DNA of 46,572 nt from the NCBI RefSeq assembly GCF_047807365.1, contig NZ_JBLOUI010000016.1, positions 1 through 46,572 on the forward strand, read 5' to 3'. This DNA comes from Peptacetobacter sp900539645 (GTDB taxonomy: Bacteria > Bacillota > Clostridia > Peptostreptococcales > Peptostreptococcaceae). Positions 33,032-43,470 of this stretch are shown here, piece after piece. Numbering within the stretch: the stretch's first letter is position 1; each line of letters opens with the position of its first letter. Below the pieces are notes generated by a model. The model searched no databases, had not been told where the DNA came from, and saw only the letters and a program-made list of their open reading frames with translations. The position numbers were made by a program, and so were the translations under genes.

Positions 33032-36000
33032 CTACATATCTATTCTAACAGATTCATCTACACCAAATAAGTATATATACTGTTCTTTTACTTTTTTATC
33101 AGTTATTTCTTCTATTACCTTTGCATAAATTTCAAGCTGCTTTCTATATCTGTTTATAACTTCTTCTCTATTTTCTTCGTTTACAAAATCTGTTTTATAA
33201 TCTAAAAGAACTATTTCCTCATTTTCTTCAAAGTATGCATCAATTATACCTCTAAGCATTATACTCTCATCGTAATCAATTTCTTCTTTTTCAAATAAAT
33301 CTTTCATATTAATTTCTGTATAGAATGCTTTTTCTCTTCCAATAAAGTCTGCATTTTTCATTCTAGTTCCAAGATCTGATTTAAAGAATTTATAAATCTT
33401 AAATGGATTGACTACATCCGCTTCTTTCTGAGTTATTATTTCCTTCTGGACAAATTCTTCAATTTGATTTTTTATTTCATCTATTGTGTTTACTCTATCC
33501 ATATTTATTATCTGCATAACTAGATGCACAACACTACCTTTATGTGTAGGACTTAGTTTCTCATCTTTATTTTCTTGGATAAATTTAGGTCTTTTTATCT
33601 CTGTTTTTTTATTACTTCTATTTAATTCTATCTCATTGCTATCAATTTCAATGTCGTCTATATTTTCAATAAACGCATTTTTTTCTTCCTCAAGAGCTAT
33701 TCTATCTTCTTCCTCTCTTTCAAGATTCCAAAGTCTTTTTATCTCAGTAACAGATATACTTCCAGATTTTTCTACGCTCTTTTGGTATGGATATTTAAAG
33801 TCTAATCTATTTCTTACTATTTCGCTGTAGTCAACAGCTCTATCACTAGTAAGCTCATCTTTTAAAACATCGGCTAGATTAATTTCCTCTTCCTCTCCAT
33901 TTGCAAGAGTGTAGTCCTCTCTTTTGTGAATTTTAAACTTCCATTCAGACTCATCATTTTTTTCTACTATTTCAGAATCAAGTGGAAGTATTCCTCTAGC
34001 ATCTTTGTGGGCTATTGCAACAGACATTATCCAATCTAAGAATGATGCAGATTTTAAAAGATTATATCTATCTAATTTATTATCCTTTGTTACCTTTTGA
34101 GAATTAGATGCCCATTTTTGTAAATTCTTTTCAACATCATTTACAGCACCTGTTATTATCAATTTTTCCTTTGCCCTAGTAAATGCAACGTATAATACTC
34201 TCATTTCCTCAGAAAGCATCTCAACAACCATCTGTTTTTTCATAGCTTCTTTCATCATTGAAGGGTATGATAATCTAGTTTCTAAATTTACCACCTGTGG
34301 TCCATATCCAAGTTCATGGTGATATAGTATTCCTCTATTCATATCCATTTTATTGAATCTTTTACCCATTCCTCCACAGATTACTATAGGGAATTCTAGT
34401 CCCTTACTTTTATGAATACTCATTATTCTTACAACATCCGCATTTTCAGATAATGTCTTGGCTTCACCCATATCACTATCAGCTTTTTTTAATTTTTCGA
34501 CAAAGTTTATAAAGTTGAATATACCTTTAAAGCTAGTGTCTTCAAATTGTTTAGCTCTTTCAAATAATATTCTTAAGTTAGCCTGTCTTTGTTTTCCTGC
34601 TGGTAAAATTGCTGCATAAGCGTAATATCCAGTTTCATTGTATAAATACCAAAGAAGTTCATCTGTACTAAGATATGAAGATCTTTCTTGATAATCCTCT
34701 AATCTCTCCAAGAAATCTCTAACCTTTTTATTATCACAATCGTCAAAACTTGCATATATTTTCATAGCTTCATAGAATGATACATTTCTATTCACTATTC
34801 TTATATCTATAAGTTCTTCTGGGGTAAAGTTATAAATTGGAGATTTTAATACTGCAAGTAATGGTATATCTTGCATTGGATTGTCTATTACTTTTAATAA
34901 CGATACTATTGTCTTAATTTCTATAGTATCAAAATATCCTGTTCCAGTATCTGCATATACTGGAATATCCATATTTGTAAACTCTTCTGTTAGGACACTT
35001 GCCCAGTTTGATGTAGCTCTAAGAAGTATGACTATATCCTTATACTTAGCCTGTCTATATCTCTTTTCTTCCTTGTCGTACACCATCTGTATCTTTCCAT
35101 CAGAATTTTTTCCGACAATTTCTTTAATTATCTTTCCTATTGCTCTAGCTTCAATCTGAATATTATCTAAATCCTCTTCTTCCTCAAGCTGCTCGTCGGT
35201 TAAATTTTCATTTACCTTCTTTTCAATTATATGAACATCGCAACTTCCTCCGACTATCGCATTTTCTTCATAACATTCTTCAAATACAGCACCTGGATTT
35301 AATTTTTCATCGTCATTATATTCTATTTCACCAAGCTCTTTACTCATTATATTTTCAAATATAAAATTGACTGCATCCAATACGTTTTTTCTACTTCTAA
35401 AGTTTTTATAAAGCATTATTTTTCTTCCATCTTTATATTTTTCTGTAGAATATGTTTCATATTTATGCAAGAATATTTCTGGTTTAGCCTGTCTAAATCT
35501 ATAAATACTCTGTTTAACGTCCCCAACCATAAATCTATTCGGCATTTCTTTATTTGCAATACTGCTTAATATAGCTTCCTGAACTAGATTACTATCCTGA
35601 TACTCATCTACAAATATTTCCTTAAACTCTTCACTATATCTCTTGGCTGTTTCTGACGGGATTTGGCACCCATTTTCGTCCTCGTCGACCAATATTTCAA
35701 GTGCAAAATGCTCTATATCATTAAAGTCAATTATTCCCTTATCTCTTTTAGCTTCTTCAAACTTTTTCCAAAACTCTAATACAGCATCTGAAATAGCTCT
35801 AACTATAGGATAAGACATTTCTATTTCTTTTTTTATGTCTTTTGAATATCTATTTTTATACATTTCTGCAACTTTTTTCATACTTTCTATAGCTTCTTTT
35901 CTATACTCAGTTGCAATCTTCCAAGCTTCTCTCATCTCATTTGGATCATCTTTTTTAATCTTCTTACCTTTTCTGTAATCTTCTGGGTAGAATTCTCCTA

Positions 36001-36874
36001 TAGCCTTTATAAAATCATCCCATCCTTTATCAAGACTATCGTAAACTACATCAATTCTTTCTGATTCAGTTATTATTTTTTGTATATTTTCTATTTGACC
36101 TAAATATGGATGTACTGTAGCCAATGCTTTTTCCATATTTCCAACTATATCTTCAATCTCTGTTTTTACAGAGTTTATTACTATTCTTCCCCATTTAGAA
36201 GATGTAAAATCAAAATCATCGTCTACTAAAAATGCATCTGCAGATTCATTTAACCATTTTTCAGGATTTGGAAACGACATTGCAAAGTTGTATATAGACA
36301 TAATTAAACTTTGAACTTGATTATCTCCGTTTCTCTCTGCAAAACTGTCTATAAGTTTTAAAAATCTTTTTCCCTTTTCCGAGTTTTCATCTCCAAGATA
36401 TCCTTGCTCATAAAGTTCTTCAAATACCTCATCTATAGCTTCCTGAGCTATAAGCTGACATTCTGTAGCATCTCCTATTCTAAAGTTTGGATCCAATGTT
36501 ATAAGGTGTATGTTATTTTTTATAACATCTAGACAGAATGAGTGTATTGTAGTTATATTTGCTTTATTTAAGAATAAAATCTGCTTTTGAAGATGCTCAA
36601 TTACATCTTTTTTTTCTAACTTAGTAGCTTCTTCTAAGGCTTTTGATACTGCATCAGCTATTCTTTCTCTCATTTCAGATGCTGCGGCATTTGTAAAAGT
36701 AACGACAAGCAATTTATCTATATCTACTTTTTCTTCTGTATCTAGTATCATACTTATAATTCTCTCAACTAAAACAGCTGTTTTTCCCGAACCAGCTGCA
36801 GCAGATACTAACAGGTTACCATCTCTATGGTCTATTACCTCTTGCTGTTCTTTAGTCCATTTTGTGCTCCCCAC
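33032..36874 (-). CDS. addA: AddA, helicase-nuclease subunit
   Basis: A 1280-residue SF1A helicase fused to a RecB-type nuclease. Walker A AAAGSGKT (Lys31), DExx box FVDEYQDSN, motif V HKSKGLEFPIVI, motif VI VAFTRAKEKLII. The C-terminal nuclease has LLDYKTDF and QLEIY (QxxxY), ~residues 1220-1250. AddAB resects double-strand breaks to 3' ends for RecA. Start is GTG at 36874, one base after the addB stop. Length is typical of the family. Confidence 0.96.
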   Translation of the reverse strand: MGSTKWTKEQQEVIDHRDGNLLVSAAAGSGKTAVLVERIISMILDTEEKVDIDKLLVVTFTNAAASEMRERIADAVSKALEEATKLEKKDVIEHLQKQILFLNKANITTIHSFCLDVIKNNIHLITLDPNFRIGDATECQLIAQEAIDEVFEELYEQGYLGDENSEKGKRFLKLIDSFAERNGDNQVQSLIMSIYNFAMSFPNPEKWLNESADAFLVDDDFDFTSSKWGRIVINSVKTEIEDIVGNMEKALATVHPYLGQIENIQKIITESERIDVVYDSLDKGWDDFIKAIGEFYPEDYRKGKKIKKDDPNEMREAWKIATEYRKEAIESMKKVAEMYKNRYSKDIKKEIEMSYPIVRAISDAVLEFWKKFEEAKRDKGIIDFNDIEHFALEILVDEDENGCQIPSETAKRYSEEFKEIFVDEYQDSNLVQEAILSSIANKEMPNRFMVGDVKQSIYRFRQAKPEIFLHKYETYSTEKYKDGRKIMLYKNFRSRKNVLDAVNFIFENIMSKELGEIEYNDDEKLNPGAVFEECYEENAIVGGSCDVHIIEKKVNENLTDEQLEEEEDLDNIQIEARAIGKIIKEIVGKNSDGKIQMVYDKEEKRYRQAKYKDIVILLRATSNWASVLTEEFTNMDIPVYADTGTGYFDTIEIKTIVSLLKVIDNPMQDIPLLAVLKSPIYNFTPEELIDIRIVNRNVSFYEAMKIYASFDDCDNKKVRDFLERLEDYQERSSYLSTDELLWYLYNETGYYAYAAILPAGKQRQANLRILFERAKQFEDTSFKGIFNFINFVEKLKKADSDMGEAKTLSENADVVRIMSIHKSKGLEFPIVICGGMGKRFNKMDMNRGILYHHELGYGPQVVNLETRLSYPSMMKEAMKKQMVVEMLSEEMRVLYVAFTRAKEKLIITGAVNDVEKNLQKWASNSQKVTKDNKLDRYNLLKSASFLDWIMSVAIAHKDARGILPLDSEIVEKNDESEWKFKIHKREDYTLANGEEEEINLADVLKDELTSDRAVDYSEIVRNRLDFKYPYQKSVEKSGSISVTEIKRLWNLEREEEDRIALEEEKNAFIENIDDIEIDSNEIELNRSNKKTEIKRPKFIQENKDEKLSPTHKGSVVHLVMQIINMDRVNTIDEIKNQIEEFVQKEIITQKEADVVNPFKIYKFFKSDLGTRMKNADFIGREKAFYTEINMKDLFEKEEIDYDESIMLRGIIDAYFEENEEIVLLDYKTDFVNEENREEVINRYRKQLEIYAKVIEEITDKKVKEQYIYLFGVDESVRIDM

Positions 36875-36875
36875 T

Positions 36876-39800
36876 CTACTTCACATCTCCTTCCATCATT
36901 TTTATAACATCGTCGCTAGTTCTATTAGGTATAACCTTGTAGCAATTGTTTTTAAGTGCTGTATCAAACTGACAAATAGATGAATAACTACAGAACCGAC
37001 AAGAATCTTTATCCTTTGATTTTTTAGGCTCTATTTTTATATTTCCGCTCATCATATCCGAACACAAGTCTTTTATAGATTTTTTTATGTATGCTCTTAT
37101 AATTTCAAATTGCTCGTCTGTAACTCCAGCAGTACCTTTTGAAAGAGAGCCATCTTTATTTCTAGCAGCTTTTATTATTTTAGAGCTACTTTTTGGCTCT
37201 TCAAGTGCTTTATCCATATATGAAAGTATATCTAAATCTTTTATAAGCATTCCTTTCATTTTAAACGATTCTATAATCCGCTGCTTAACCTCTTCGTCAT
37301 CTACAAGAGTGCTTCTTGATATTATAGGGTTATCCATTCTACTGTATAACATAGCAGCAGGTTTTATAGGAATATTATCTGGTATTTCACCGCCTTCTAA
37401 AATTGCATCCATATAAACAAGTAACTGCAACTGTAATCCGTAATATACATCGTTTAAATTGATATCATTTTTACCCCATTTGTAATCTACTATTCTTACA
37501 AACTCTTTATTTTCTTCGTTTATATATTTATCTATTCTATCTATCTTACCTATTAACTCTACTATTTCATTTTCTTTGTACTCAACCTGTATTGAAGGGT
37601 ATTTCCGTTTTTTACCAAATTCAACTTCATACTCATCTGGCTCAAATCTTCCCTGCTTAATCTGATCTGCTATTATTTTTATAGAAACTGTTATAAGCAC
37701 TTTTAATCTATGAGCAAGGTATTTATATTTTGGAGAACTTTCAAGTATAAATCCAGGTATTTTAGCTATTAGCTCATCTACCATTTCTGATACTCTAAGC
37801 TCTATATATTTATCATCTACCTCATGCCAAGTAATTCCGTCTTTATGCATAGTTTTAGAATAATTTTCTATTACCTTATGTACAAAGCTTCCTACATCAG
37901 GTGCCGTAAATAGATATTCTTTTCTATCCTTTGCCTTCATTCCATATTCTATGAAATATGCAAATGGGCAGCTTGCGTATTTTTCTAATCTCGATACACT
38001 CATAGTCTTTGAATTATAAAGCTCTTTTATCTTATCCTCATCTACATATTCAAATTGATTTGTAAAGTCTATTCCTTCAACAATTCTTTTAGTTATATCA
38101 TTGTATCTATCGTCATTTAGATAGTATTCGTATGTATCTTTCCAAATATCAGATATTCCATTTTCAAAATCTTTATCCGCAGCTTCCTTTATTTTATCTA
38201 CCATTGTATTGAAAGTAGGTATTTTAGAATTTACTTCTTTTAAATCATCTTCTTCATATACTCCTTCTAGGAAGTAACTTTTTATATCTACATATTTAAA
38301 TAATTTTTTAATTCTAGATATTATTATAGATGCCCTCTGTGTTTTTCCTTCGCTATCTGCAATTGGATAACTTACAGTAAGTTTATCTGATGTCGCAGTT
38401 ATAGCCTTATAAACCAAGAATTGTTCTTCAAACACCCTTTTTCTACTGTCTTTATCTAGCTCCACATTCATATCAGATAGTTTCCCTCTATCTGAGTCAG
38501 AAAGAAGTCCATTCTCTTTTGAAGGCATTGGGAATACTCCATCTACAGTGCCAATTAAATACAGGTGCTTAGTATTTGGATTGTTCATTCTGTCTACTTC
38601 TGTTACTGTTACCTGGTCTATACTAGGTGGTATAGTCTTTAACTCGTACTCATCAAGTGCAATATTTACAATTCTTATAAATCTTTCTAGAGAAATTTTT
38701 TCATCGCCCATAATCTCTACAAGCTGGTCTAATAAGTCAGAAACTGTATTCCAAACCTGAGAATATCTAGCTGCAGATTCTAACATTCCTTTTTCTCTAA
38801 GTATATCTATTGTATTCTCTATCTTTTCAAATATATTTATATCCTCTAAAAACTCATACAGATATCTACAAATATCTTCAACTGTTTTTCTATTTTTAGA
38901 AGAGAGTTTCTCGTCAAATCTTTTAATAGGAGCAATTACCCTATTTTTTATATCATTGATTCTTTTCTTAGTTTCTAGTTCTTCTTCACTTTCTTCGTAT
39001 TCATAAAAAGAATTTGGAAGTCTATATTCCCAGACATCTTCAAACCACTTGTTTCCTGATATTCCATTTGCTATTACATAATTTTCAAGTAGACTTATCT
39101 CATCCTCTGTAAAATCTAAAAGCCCACTTTTTAAATATCTAAACATTGTTTCATATCCGTATCTTCTCTTTTTCATCTCAAGTACAGATACAATCATCGT
39201 TATTATAGGATTATTCTTTGCCTCAGTTTTTTTATTAATATAAAATGGAATTTTATACTCAGAGAATATAGATTTTACAAGAGATTCATAAGAATCTATA
39301 TTTCTTGCAGCTATGGTTATATCCTTGTATCTATATCTTCCATCTATTATATCGTTAGCTATTTCTTTTGCTACTTCTTCAACCTCATTGTATAAGTTTG
39401 AGTATTCTCTTATTCTTATTTTCTCTGTCTTCTTTTGATAAATACTATAAGGATATGAGTTGTAATATCTTTCAAGATGTTGTAACTCCTCATTTCCTAT
39501 GAATCTTTTTATATTTTCGTTACAAAGATTTACATCTTTTTCTACCTTTATACCTTCTTTTTCGCATATATCTTTGATTCTATTGTATGTATTTCTAGTA
39601 CTTGCAAAGTAGTCTGCGTATCCTGTCTTAAATGGAGAGTCCATTGTAAATAAGAATGTCGTACTCTTTGCTTTTTTCATTAGTTCTTTTAAAAGCTCGT
39701 ACTGATTTGGTGTGAAACTAGTATATCCGTCAATATACAGATCCATATCATCTAAGAAACTACACTCAGCAATTTTTTCTGTAAGCATAACCACTCTATC

Positions 39801-40352
39801 GTGCATATCTACATAATCTTCGTGTAGTTTTTTTTCAAATTCTCGATAAATCTTAGCTATATCCTTTAGCTTCATAATCAAGTTTTCTGGAAGTGTATCC
39901 CCACTTTCCCCTATAATTTCATCAAGTCTATCTGGAGTTATCATAAACTGTTTAAGCTCTGAAATCATATCTGAAATAGCTGTTGTAAATCCAGGTTGTG
40001 CATATGATTTTGAGAATAATTCAAGATCCTTTGAAACAGCTTCTATTGAATTATGAGTAATTATCGCTTTTCCTGCAGCATTTATCCCTACTTTTGATAG
40101 ATTTCCACAGTATGAAAATACTAAATCAGATAATGTCTTTAACCCCATAGGTCTAACACGCATATATTTATCCTTAGCTCCAGATGCAAACATATTACTT
40201 ACTCGTTTTTCCATTTCGTATGTGTACTGCTCTGGAATTAGTATTATTATTGGAGATTTTTCTATTTTTGAAATAGCTTTTTCTTTAATCTCATTGAGCA
40301 TATATTCAGTTTTTCCACATCCACTTCTGCCTAGTATAAATCTGACTCCCAT
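36876..40352 (-). CDS. addB: AddB, Fe-S nuclease subunit of AddAB
   Basis: A 1158-residue partner of AddA. The N-terminal helicase-like region keeps Walker A GRSGCGKT (Lys14). The C-terminal nuclease has VDYKWG and QLLVY (QxxxY). Four Fe-S cysteines are visible: one in EKYASCPFAY (~790) and three in CRFCSYSSIC (~1120). Start ATG behind AGGAGGG. It follows the small nuclease gene by 9 bases. Confidence 0.96.
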   Translation of the reverse strand: MGVRFILGRSGCGKTEYMLNEIKEKAISKIEKSPIIILIPEQYTYEMEKRVSNMFASGAKDKYMRVRPMGLKTLSDLVFSYCGNLSKVGINAAGKAIITHNSIEAVSKDLELFSKSYAQPGFTTAISDMISELKQFMITPDRLDEIIGESGDTLPENLIMKLKDIAKIYREFEKKLHEDYVDMHDRVVMLTEKIAECSFLDDMDLYIDGYTSFTPNQYELLKELMKKAKSTTFLFTMDSPFKTGYADYFASTRNTYNRIKDICEKEGIKVEKDVNLCNENIKRFIGNEELQHLERYYNSYPYSIYQKKTEKIRIREYSNLYNEVEEVAKEIANDIIDGRYRYKDITIAARNIDSYESLVKSIFSEYKIPFYINKKTEAKNNPIITMIVSVLEMKKRRYGYETMFRYLKSGLLDFTEDEISLLENYVIANGISGNKWFEDVWEYRLPNSFYEYEESEEELETKKRINDIKNRVIAPIKRFDEKLSSKNRKTVEDICRYLYEFLEDINIFEKIENTIDILREKGMLESAARYSQVWNTVSDLLDQLVEIMGDEKISLERFIRIVNIALDEYELKTIPPSIDQVTVTEVDRMNNPNTKHLYLIGTVDGVFPMPSKENGLLSDSDRGKLSDMNVELDKDSRKRVFEEQFLVYKAITATSDKLTVSYPIADSEGKTQRASIIISRIKKLFKYVDIKSYFLEGVYEEDDLKEVNSKIPTFNTMVDKIKEAADKDFENGISDIWKDTYEYYLNDDRYNDITKRIVEGIDFTNQFEYVDEDKIKELYNSKTMSVSRLEKYASCPFAYFIEYGMKAKDRKEYLFTAPDVGSFVHKVIENYSKTMHKDGITWHEVDDKYIELRVSEMVDELIAKIPGFILESSPKYKYLAHRLKVLITVSIKIIADQIKQGRFEPDEYEVEFGKKRKYPSIQVEYKENEIVELIGKIDRIDKYINEENKEFVRIVDYKWGKNDINLNDVYYGLQLQLLVYMDAILEGGEIPDNIPIKPAAMLYSRMDNPIISRSTLVDDEEVKQRIIESFKMKGMLIKDLDILSYMDKALEEPKSSSKIIKAARNKDGSLSKGTAGVTDEQFEIIRAYIKKSIKDLCSDMMSGNIKIEPKKSKDKDSCRFCSYSSICQFDTALKNNCYKVIPNRTSDDVIKMMEGDVK

Positions 40353-40361
40353 ATTACCCTC

Positions 40362-41108
40362 CTAATATTCTTCGTATGCTTCTTCGTCAACATTGTTTCT
40401 ATTGCACAACATATTGAATTCGCAGTACTTACAAGATTTTAAATTTTTTTCCTCAAAATCCGATTTTTTTATTTCATTTATAATACCTTTTATTTTTATT
40501 TTATCGTTTTCAAATTTTTCTTCGCTATATGTTAGTTCTATTGGCTCCGAATAGTATTCAGGCTGATAGTAGTACATTCTAACTCTAGCTTTTTCTTTCC
40601 CATTTCCGTATATTTTAGGAATTGCTTCATATGCAACAGCCATATAGACTATACTCTGCATTCTTTTTTCTAAATCGTTGTACTTTAGTTTTCTGTTTTC
40701 TGTTTTCCAATCCCATATATCTATGGAAAGCTGACCATTTTCTCGATATATTACAGCTAAGTCATATTTTGCAGTTAGTCTGCTTTCTTCATCTATTTTT
40801 ATAGAAAGTCCGTACTCTGGCAGATATTCTCTATCTTCATAAATAGATACTGCTTTTTTTACTTTTTCTAGCCATTGGTCAAATTTTTCATATTCTTTGC
40901 TTCCTGTAAATTTTCCTACAGGTATTCCTGAGAAATATCTCTCACACATTAGATGAAATTCTAATCCGTACTTCATGCTTCTGTAGTATTCCTCGTCATC
41001 TTCCTTTTTCCAATTTAGTCCTTGTATGTATTTATACCCAAATTTTTTAGGGCAACTTCTAAATGTATTTAAAGCATTCTGGCTGAATTCAAATCCAGAA
41101 AAATCCAT
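40362..41108 (-). CDS. Stand-alone Fe-S RecB/Cas4-type nuclease
   Basis: A ~248-residue nuclease with the complete RecB/Cas4 set: Cys in FRSCPKKFGY, His in GLEFHLMCERYF, Asp in AKYDLAVIY, the DxK motif WDWKTENRK, QxxxY in MQSIVYMA, and three C-terminal cysteines in CKYCEFNMLC. The Cys spacing (C..., CxxC, x5, C) is the same as in AddB's nuclease, so this looks like the AddB C-terminal domain as a separate protein. Start chosen at ATG 41108 (AGAGGTG upstream) rather than the GTG at 41117. It sits 14 bases after a UvrD helicase that has no nuclease domain, and probably supplies its nuclease. No cas1/cas2 nearby, so a Cas4 role in CRISPR is unlikely. Confidence 0.85.
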   Translation of the reverse strand: MDFSGFEFSQNALNTFRSCPKKFGYKYIQGLNWKKEDDEEYYRSMKYGLEFHLMCERYFSGIPVGKFTGSKEYEKFDQWLEKVKKAVSIYEDREYLPEYGLSIKIDEESRLTAKYDLAVIYRENGQLSIDIWDWKTENRKLKYNDLEKRMQSIVYMAVAYEAIPKIYGNGKEKARVRMYYYQPEYYSEPIELTYSEEKFENDKIKIKGIINEIKKSDFEEKNLKSCKYCEFNMLCNRNNVDEEAYEEY

Positions 41109-41122
41109 TGTATTCACCTCTT

Positions 41123-43453
41123 TTACTGTTTAGCTCTTCTTTTTTGTACTTGATTTTCCATTAACCTAAAGTATTCGCTCTTTTCCTGCTTTAATGGATA
41201 TTTTTTCTTTTTATCTTCATCGTTATTAAATACAGATGCAGATATTATAAGCATCTCTTTAGCTCTAGTTACGCTTACATAGAATAATCTTATCTTTTCT
41301 CTTATTTGATCTAACTTCAATTCTATATCGAAGTTTGTTCTTTCTAGTCCATTTGTCAATTTTTCTATTTCAGATGCAACTAATGCTTCAGGATTGTTGT
41401 ATTTTTCTTTTAAGAAATATTTCTGACAAGGTAGTTTAAACTCTAAATCACTAGGGAATTGATATTTTGTACATTTAAGCATAAATACACAGTCCCATTC
41501 CATTCCTTTTGATTTGTGGTTAGTACATACTGTCACACTTCCTGGTGTAGGCTCGTATCCGTTGATATTACCTGTTATGTCTAGTATATGTCTAAAGCTA
41601 CTATTGCCTCTATCTTTTATTACATTTACTATGTATTCAAAATCTACATCTTGATCTTCTCTCTTAAGATATTTAATGTAGAATGCGATATACTCTGCAA
41701 TTGCCATCTCTTCTTCTGTTATATCTAACATATCCCGTATGAATAAAACCAATAAATCAGCTCTATTCCAAGAGTAATCCATTATTTCCTGAATTTTTTC
41801 TAATGCATTTTTAAACTTGACGAATATGCTACTGCTGTCGTCAACTATTCCTAAGTCAATTTCATCAAAGTTATATATCAATTCATCTGTTGTAAATTTT
41901 TTGAATATATTAAGGAAGTCCGCCTTTCCTTCTTCACTTTCTTCTTTTATAAATGCACTTCCAATTATATCCATCAACTTATCTATATTGTCGTTATCTA
42001 TTATAAAGTCTAGTATATTCGCTATATCGTCTATTACTTTTCTCATTTTTTCAGAAGATGAGCTTAGATTTTCAAATTCTAAATCGTGTTTTTTTAGTTC
42101 AGCCGCGATTTTATTACAGTCTTTGTTGTATGGAGCTAGTATTCCTATGCTCTTATCTGGATATTTTCTTTTTATTCCTTCTACAAATCTTATAGTTTCT
42201 CTTATTTCATCGTCAAAACTTCCTGCAGCTAGCCACTTTGTATTTATTGTATAACTTTTTGGCTCTGGGTTTTCTTTGTATCCTTTGCCTTTTTCTACAG
42301 TTTTTATTTTCATATCTTCAAGTGCATCTCGGCACTCTATTTCAGGCAAGCTATTTTTTGTATAGTCAACTAATAAATTTGCAAGCTCTAGTATGTCCTT
42401 GCTGCTTCTGTTTGACATATCCATTCTATGACAGCAATCGGCACTCTCTATAAATTCTCTAAAGAATTTTGGATTTGATTCTGAGAATGTTCCACTTATG
42501 CTCTGGTTTATATCTCCAACTCTGACTATGTTTGGATTTTCACCACCAATAAGTTTTATTATCTTTCCTTGTATCTCATTAGAGTCCTGACACTCATCTT
42601 CAAATATGTATTTATACTTCTTGTTTAGTTTTTCTCTGATAGCATCGTCATCTCTGACTATTTTATGTGCATTTATCAATAAATCGTCAAAATCTAAAAG
42701 CCCATGAAGTTTAAGTCTTTTGCAGTACATCTCATATATAGGTGATACTATTACCATTATTCCTTTGTACCCATCTTCATTAACTCTTTCATTCAGTATG
42801 TCTGGAGTTATTCCATTGTACTTTAATTTACTTATAGATCTAGTTACTAAATCAAAAAATCCCTGCTTCCAAGTTTCATCAAATCCTCTAGCCTTATCTT
42901 CATTTATTTTTTTAGTTTTTTTGTCCTTTGCTTTTTCGTAATTTATGAAGTAGTAGAAATACTTTCTTCCTTTTTCAGTAGATAAATAGCTTTCTATACA
43001 TTCATTTAGTATTATGCTTCTCTGGGCATCATCGGCAATCATAAATTCCTCATTTAACATTGCTGATTCCGGGTTTTCTTTTATTATTTTAGTTGCTAAA
43101 CTGTGTATAGTCATAACTTCATATGAATTGTTCAATCTTCTAAGAGTATCTTTATTTTTTCTTTTAATCTCGTTTATTTCTTCTTCTGATAAATTTTCTT
43201 CTATTTCTGCATCTTCTCCATATTTTTCATTTAATAGCTTTTTTATTCTTCCTTTGAAGTTATTAACCGCACTATTCATATATGTTAATATTAGTATTTT
43301 TTCTTTTCCATTTATGTTATTTTCTAGTAGTTCTGTAACCAATCTAGTTACTATGAATGTTTTTCCAGCTCCTGGAACTGCGGGAACTGCCATAGTACCA
43401 GATTTGTACTCCATTATTGGAACTTGATCTTCTCTATATGTTATTTTCCGCAT
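41123..43453 (-). CDS. UvrD/AddA-like SF1A helicase without nuclease domain
   Basis: A 776-residue helicase. Gln10 fits a Q-motif. Walker A is AVPGAGKT (Lys31), the DExx box is IFEDECQDSNE (~residue 287), motif V is NHKSKGMEWDCVFML (~650) and motif VI is VSVTRAKEMLIIS (~730). It stops soon after motif VI, so it has AddA's helicase core but lacks the ~400-residue nuclease end of AddA. Start ATG behind GTGAGG. Separated by 17 bases from the upstream helicase-like gene and 14 bases from the nuclease start. Probably the motor of a multi-subunit end-processing complex. Confidence 0.88.
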   Translation of the reverse strand: MRKITYREDQVPIMEYKSGTMAVPAVPGAGKTFIVTRLVTELLENNINGKEKILILTYMNSAVNNFKGRIKKLLNEKYGEDAEIEENLSEEEINEIKRKNKDTLRRLNNSYEVMTIHSLATKIIKENPESAMLNEEFMIADDAQRSIILNECIESYLSTEKGRKYFYYFINYEKAKDKKTKKINEDKARGFDETWKQGFFDLVTRSISKLKYNGITPDILNERVNEDGYKGIMVIVSPIYEMYCKRLKLHGLLDFDDLLINAHKIVRDDDAIREKLNKKYKYIFEDECQDSNEIQGKIIKLIGGENPNIVRVGDINQSISGTFSESNPKFFREFIESADCCHRMDMSNRSSKDILELANLLVDYTKNSLPEIECRDALEDMKIKTVEKGKGYKENPEPKSYTINTKWLAAGSFDDEIRETIRFVEGIKRKYPDKSIGILAPYNKDCNKIAAELKKHDLEFENLSSSSEKMRKVIDDIANILDFIIDNDNIDKLMDIIGSAFIKEESEEGKADFLNIFKKFTTDELIYNFDEIDLGIVDDSSSIFVKFKNALEKIQEIMDYSWNRADLLVLFIRDMLDITEEEMAIAEYIAFYIKYLKREDQDVDFEYIVNVIKDRGNSSFRHILDITGNINGYEPTPGSVTVCTNHKSKGMEWDCVFMLKCTKYQFPSDLEFKLPCQKYFLKEKYNNPEALVASEIEKLTNGLERTNFDIELKLDQIREKIRLFYVSVTRAKEMLIISASVFNNDEDKKKKYPLKQEKSEYFRLMENQVQKRRAKQ

Positions 43454-43470
43454 AGTTTACCTCACTTTTA

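Noticed and set aside
40362..41108. Cas4 of a CRISPR system
   Set aside because: No cas1, cas2 or repeats are present, and the gene is locked in an operon with helicases and AddAB.
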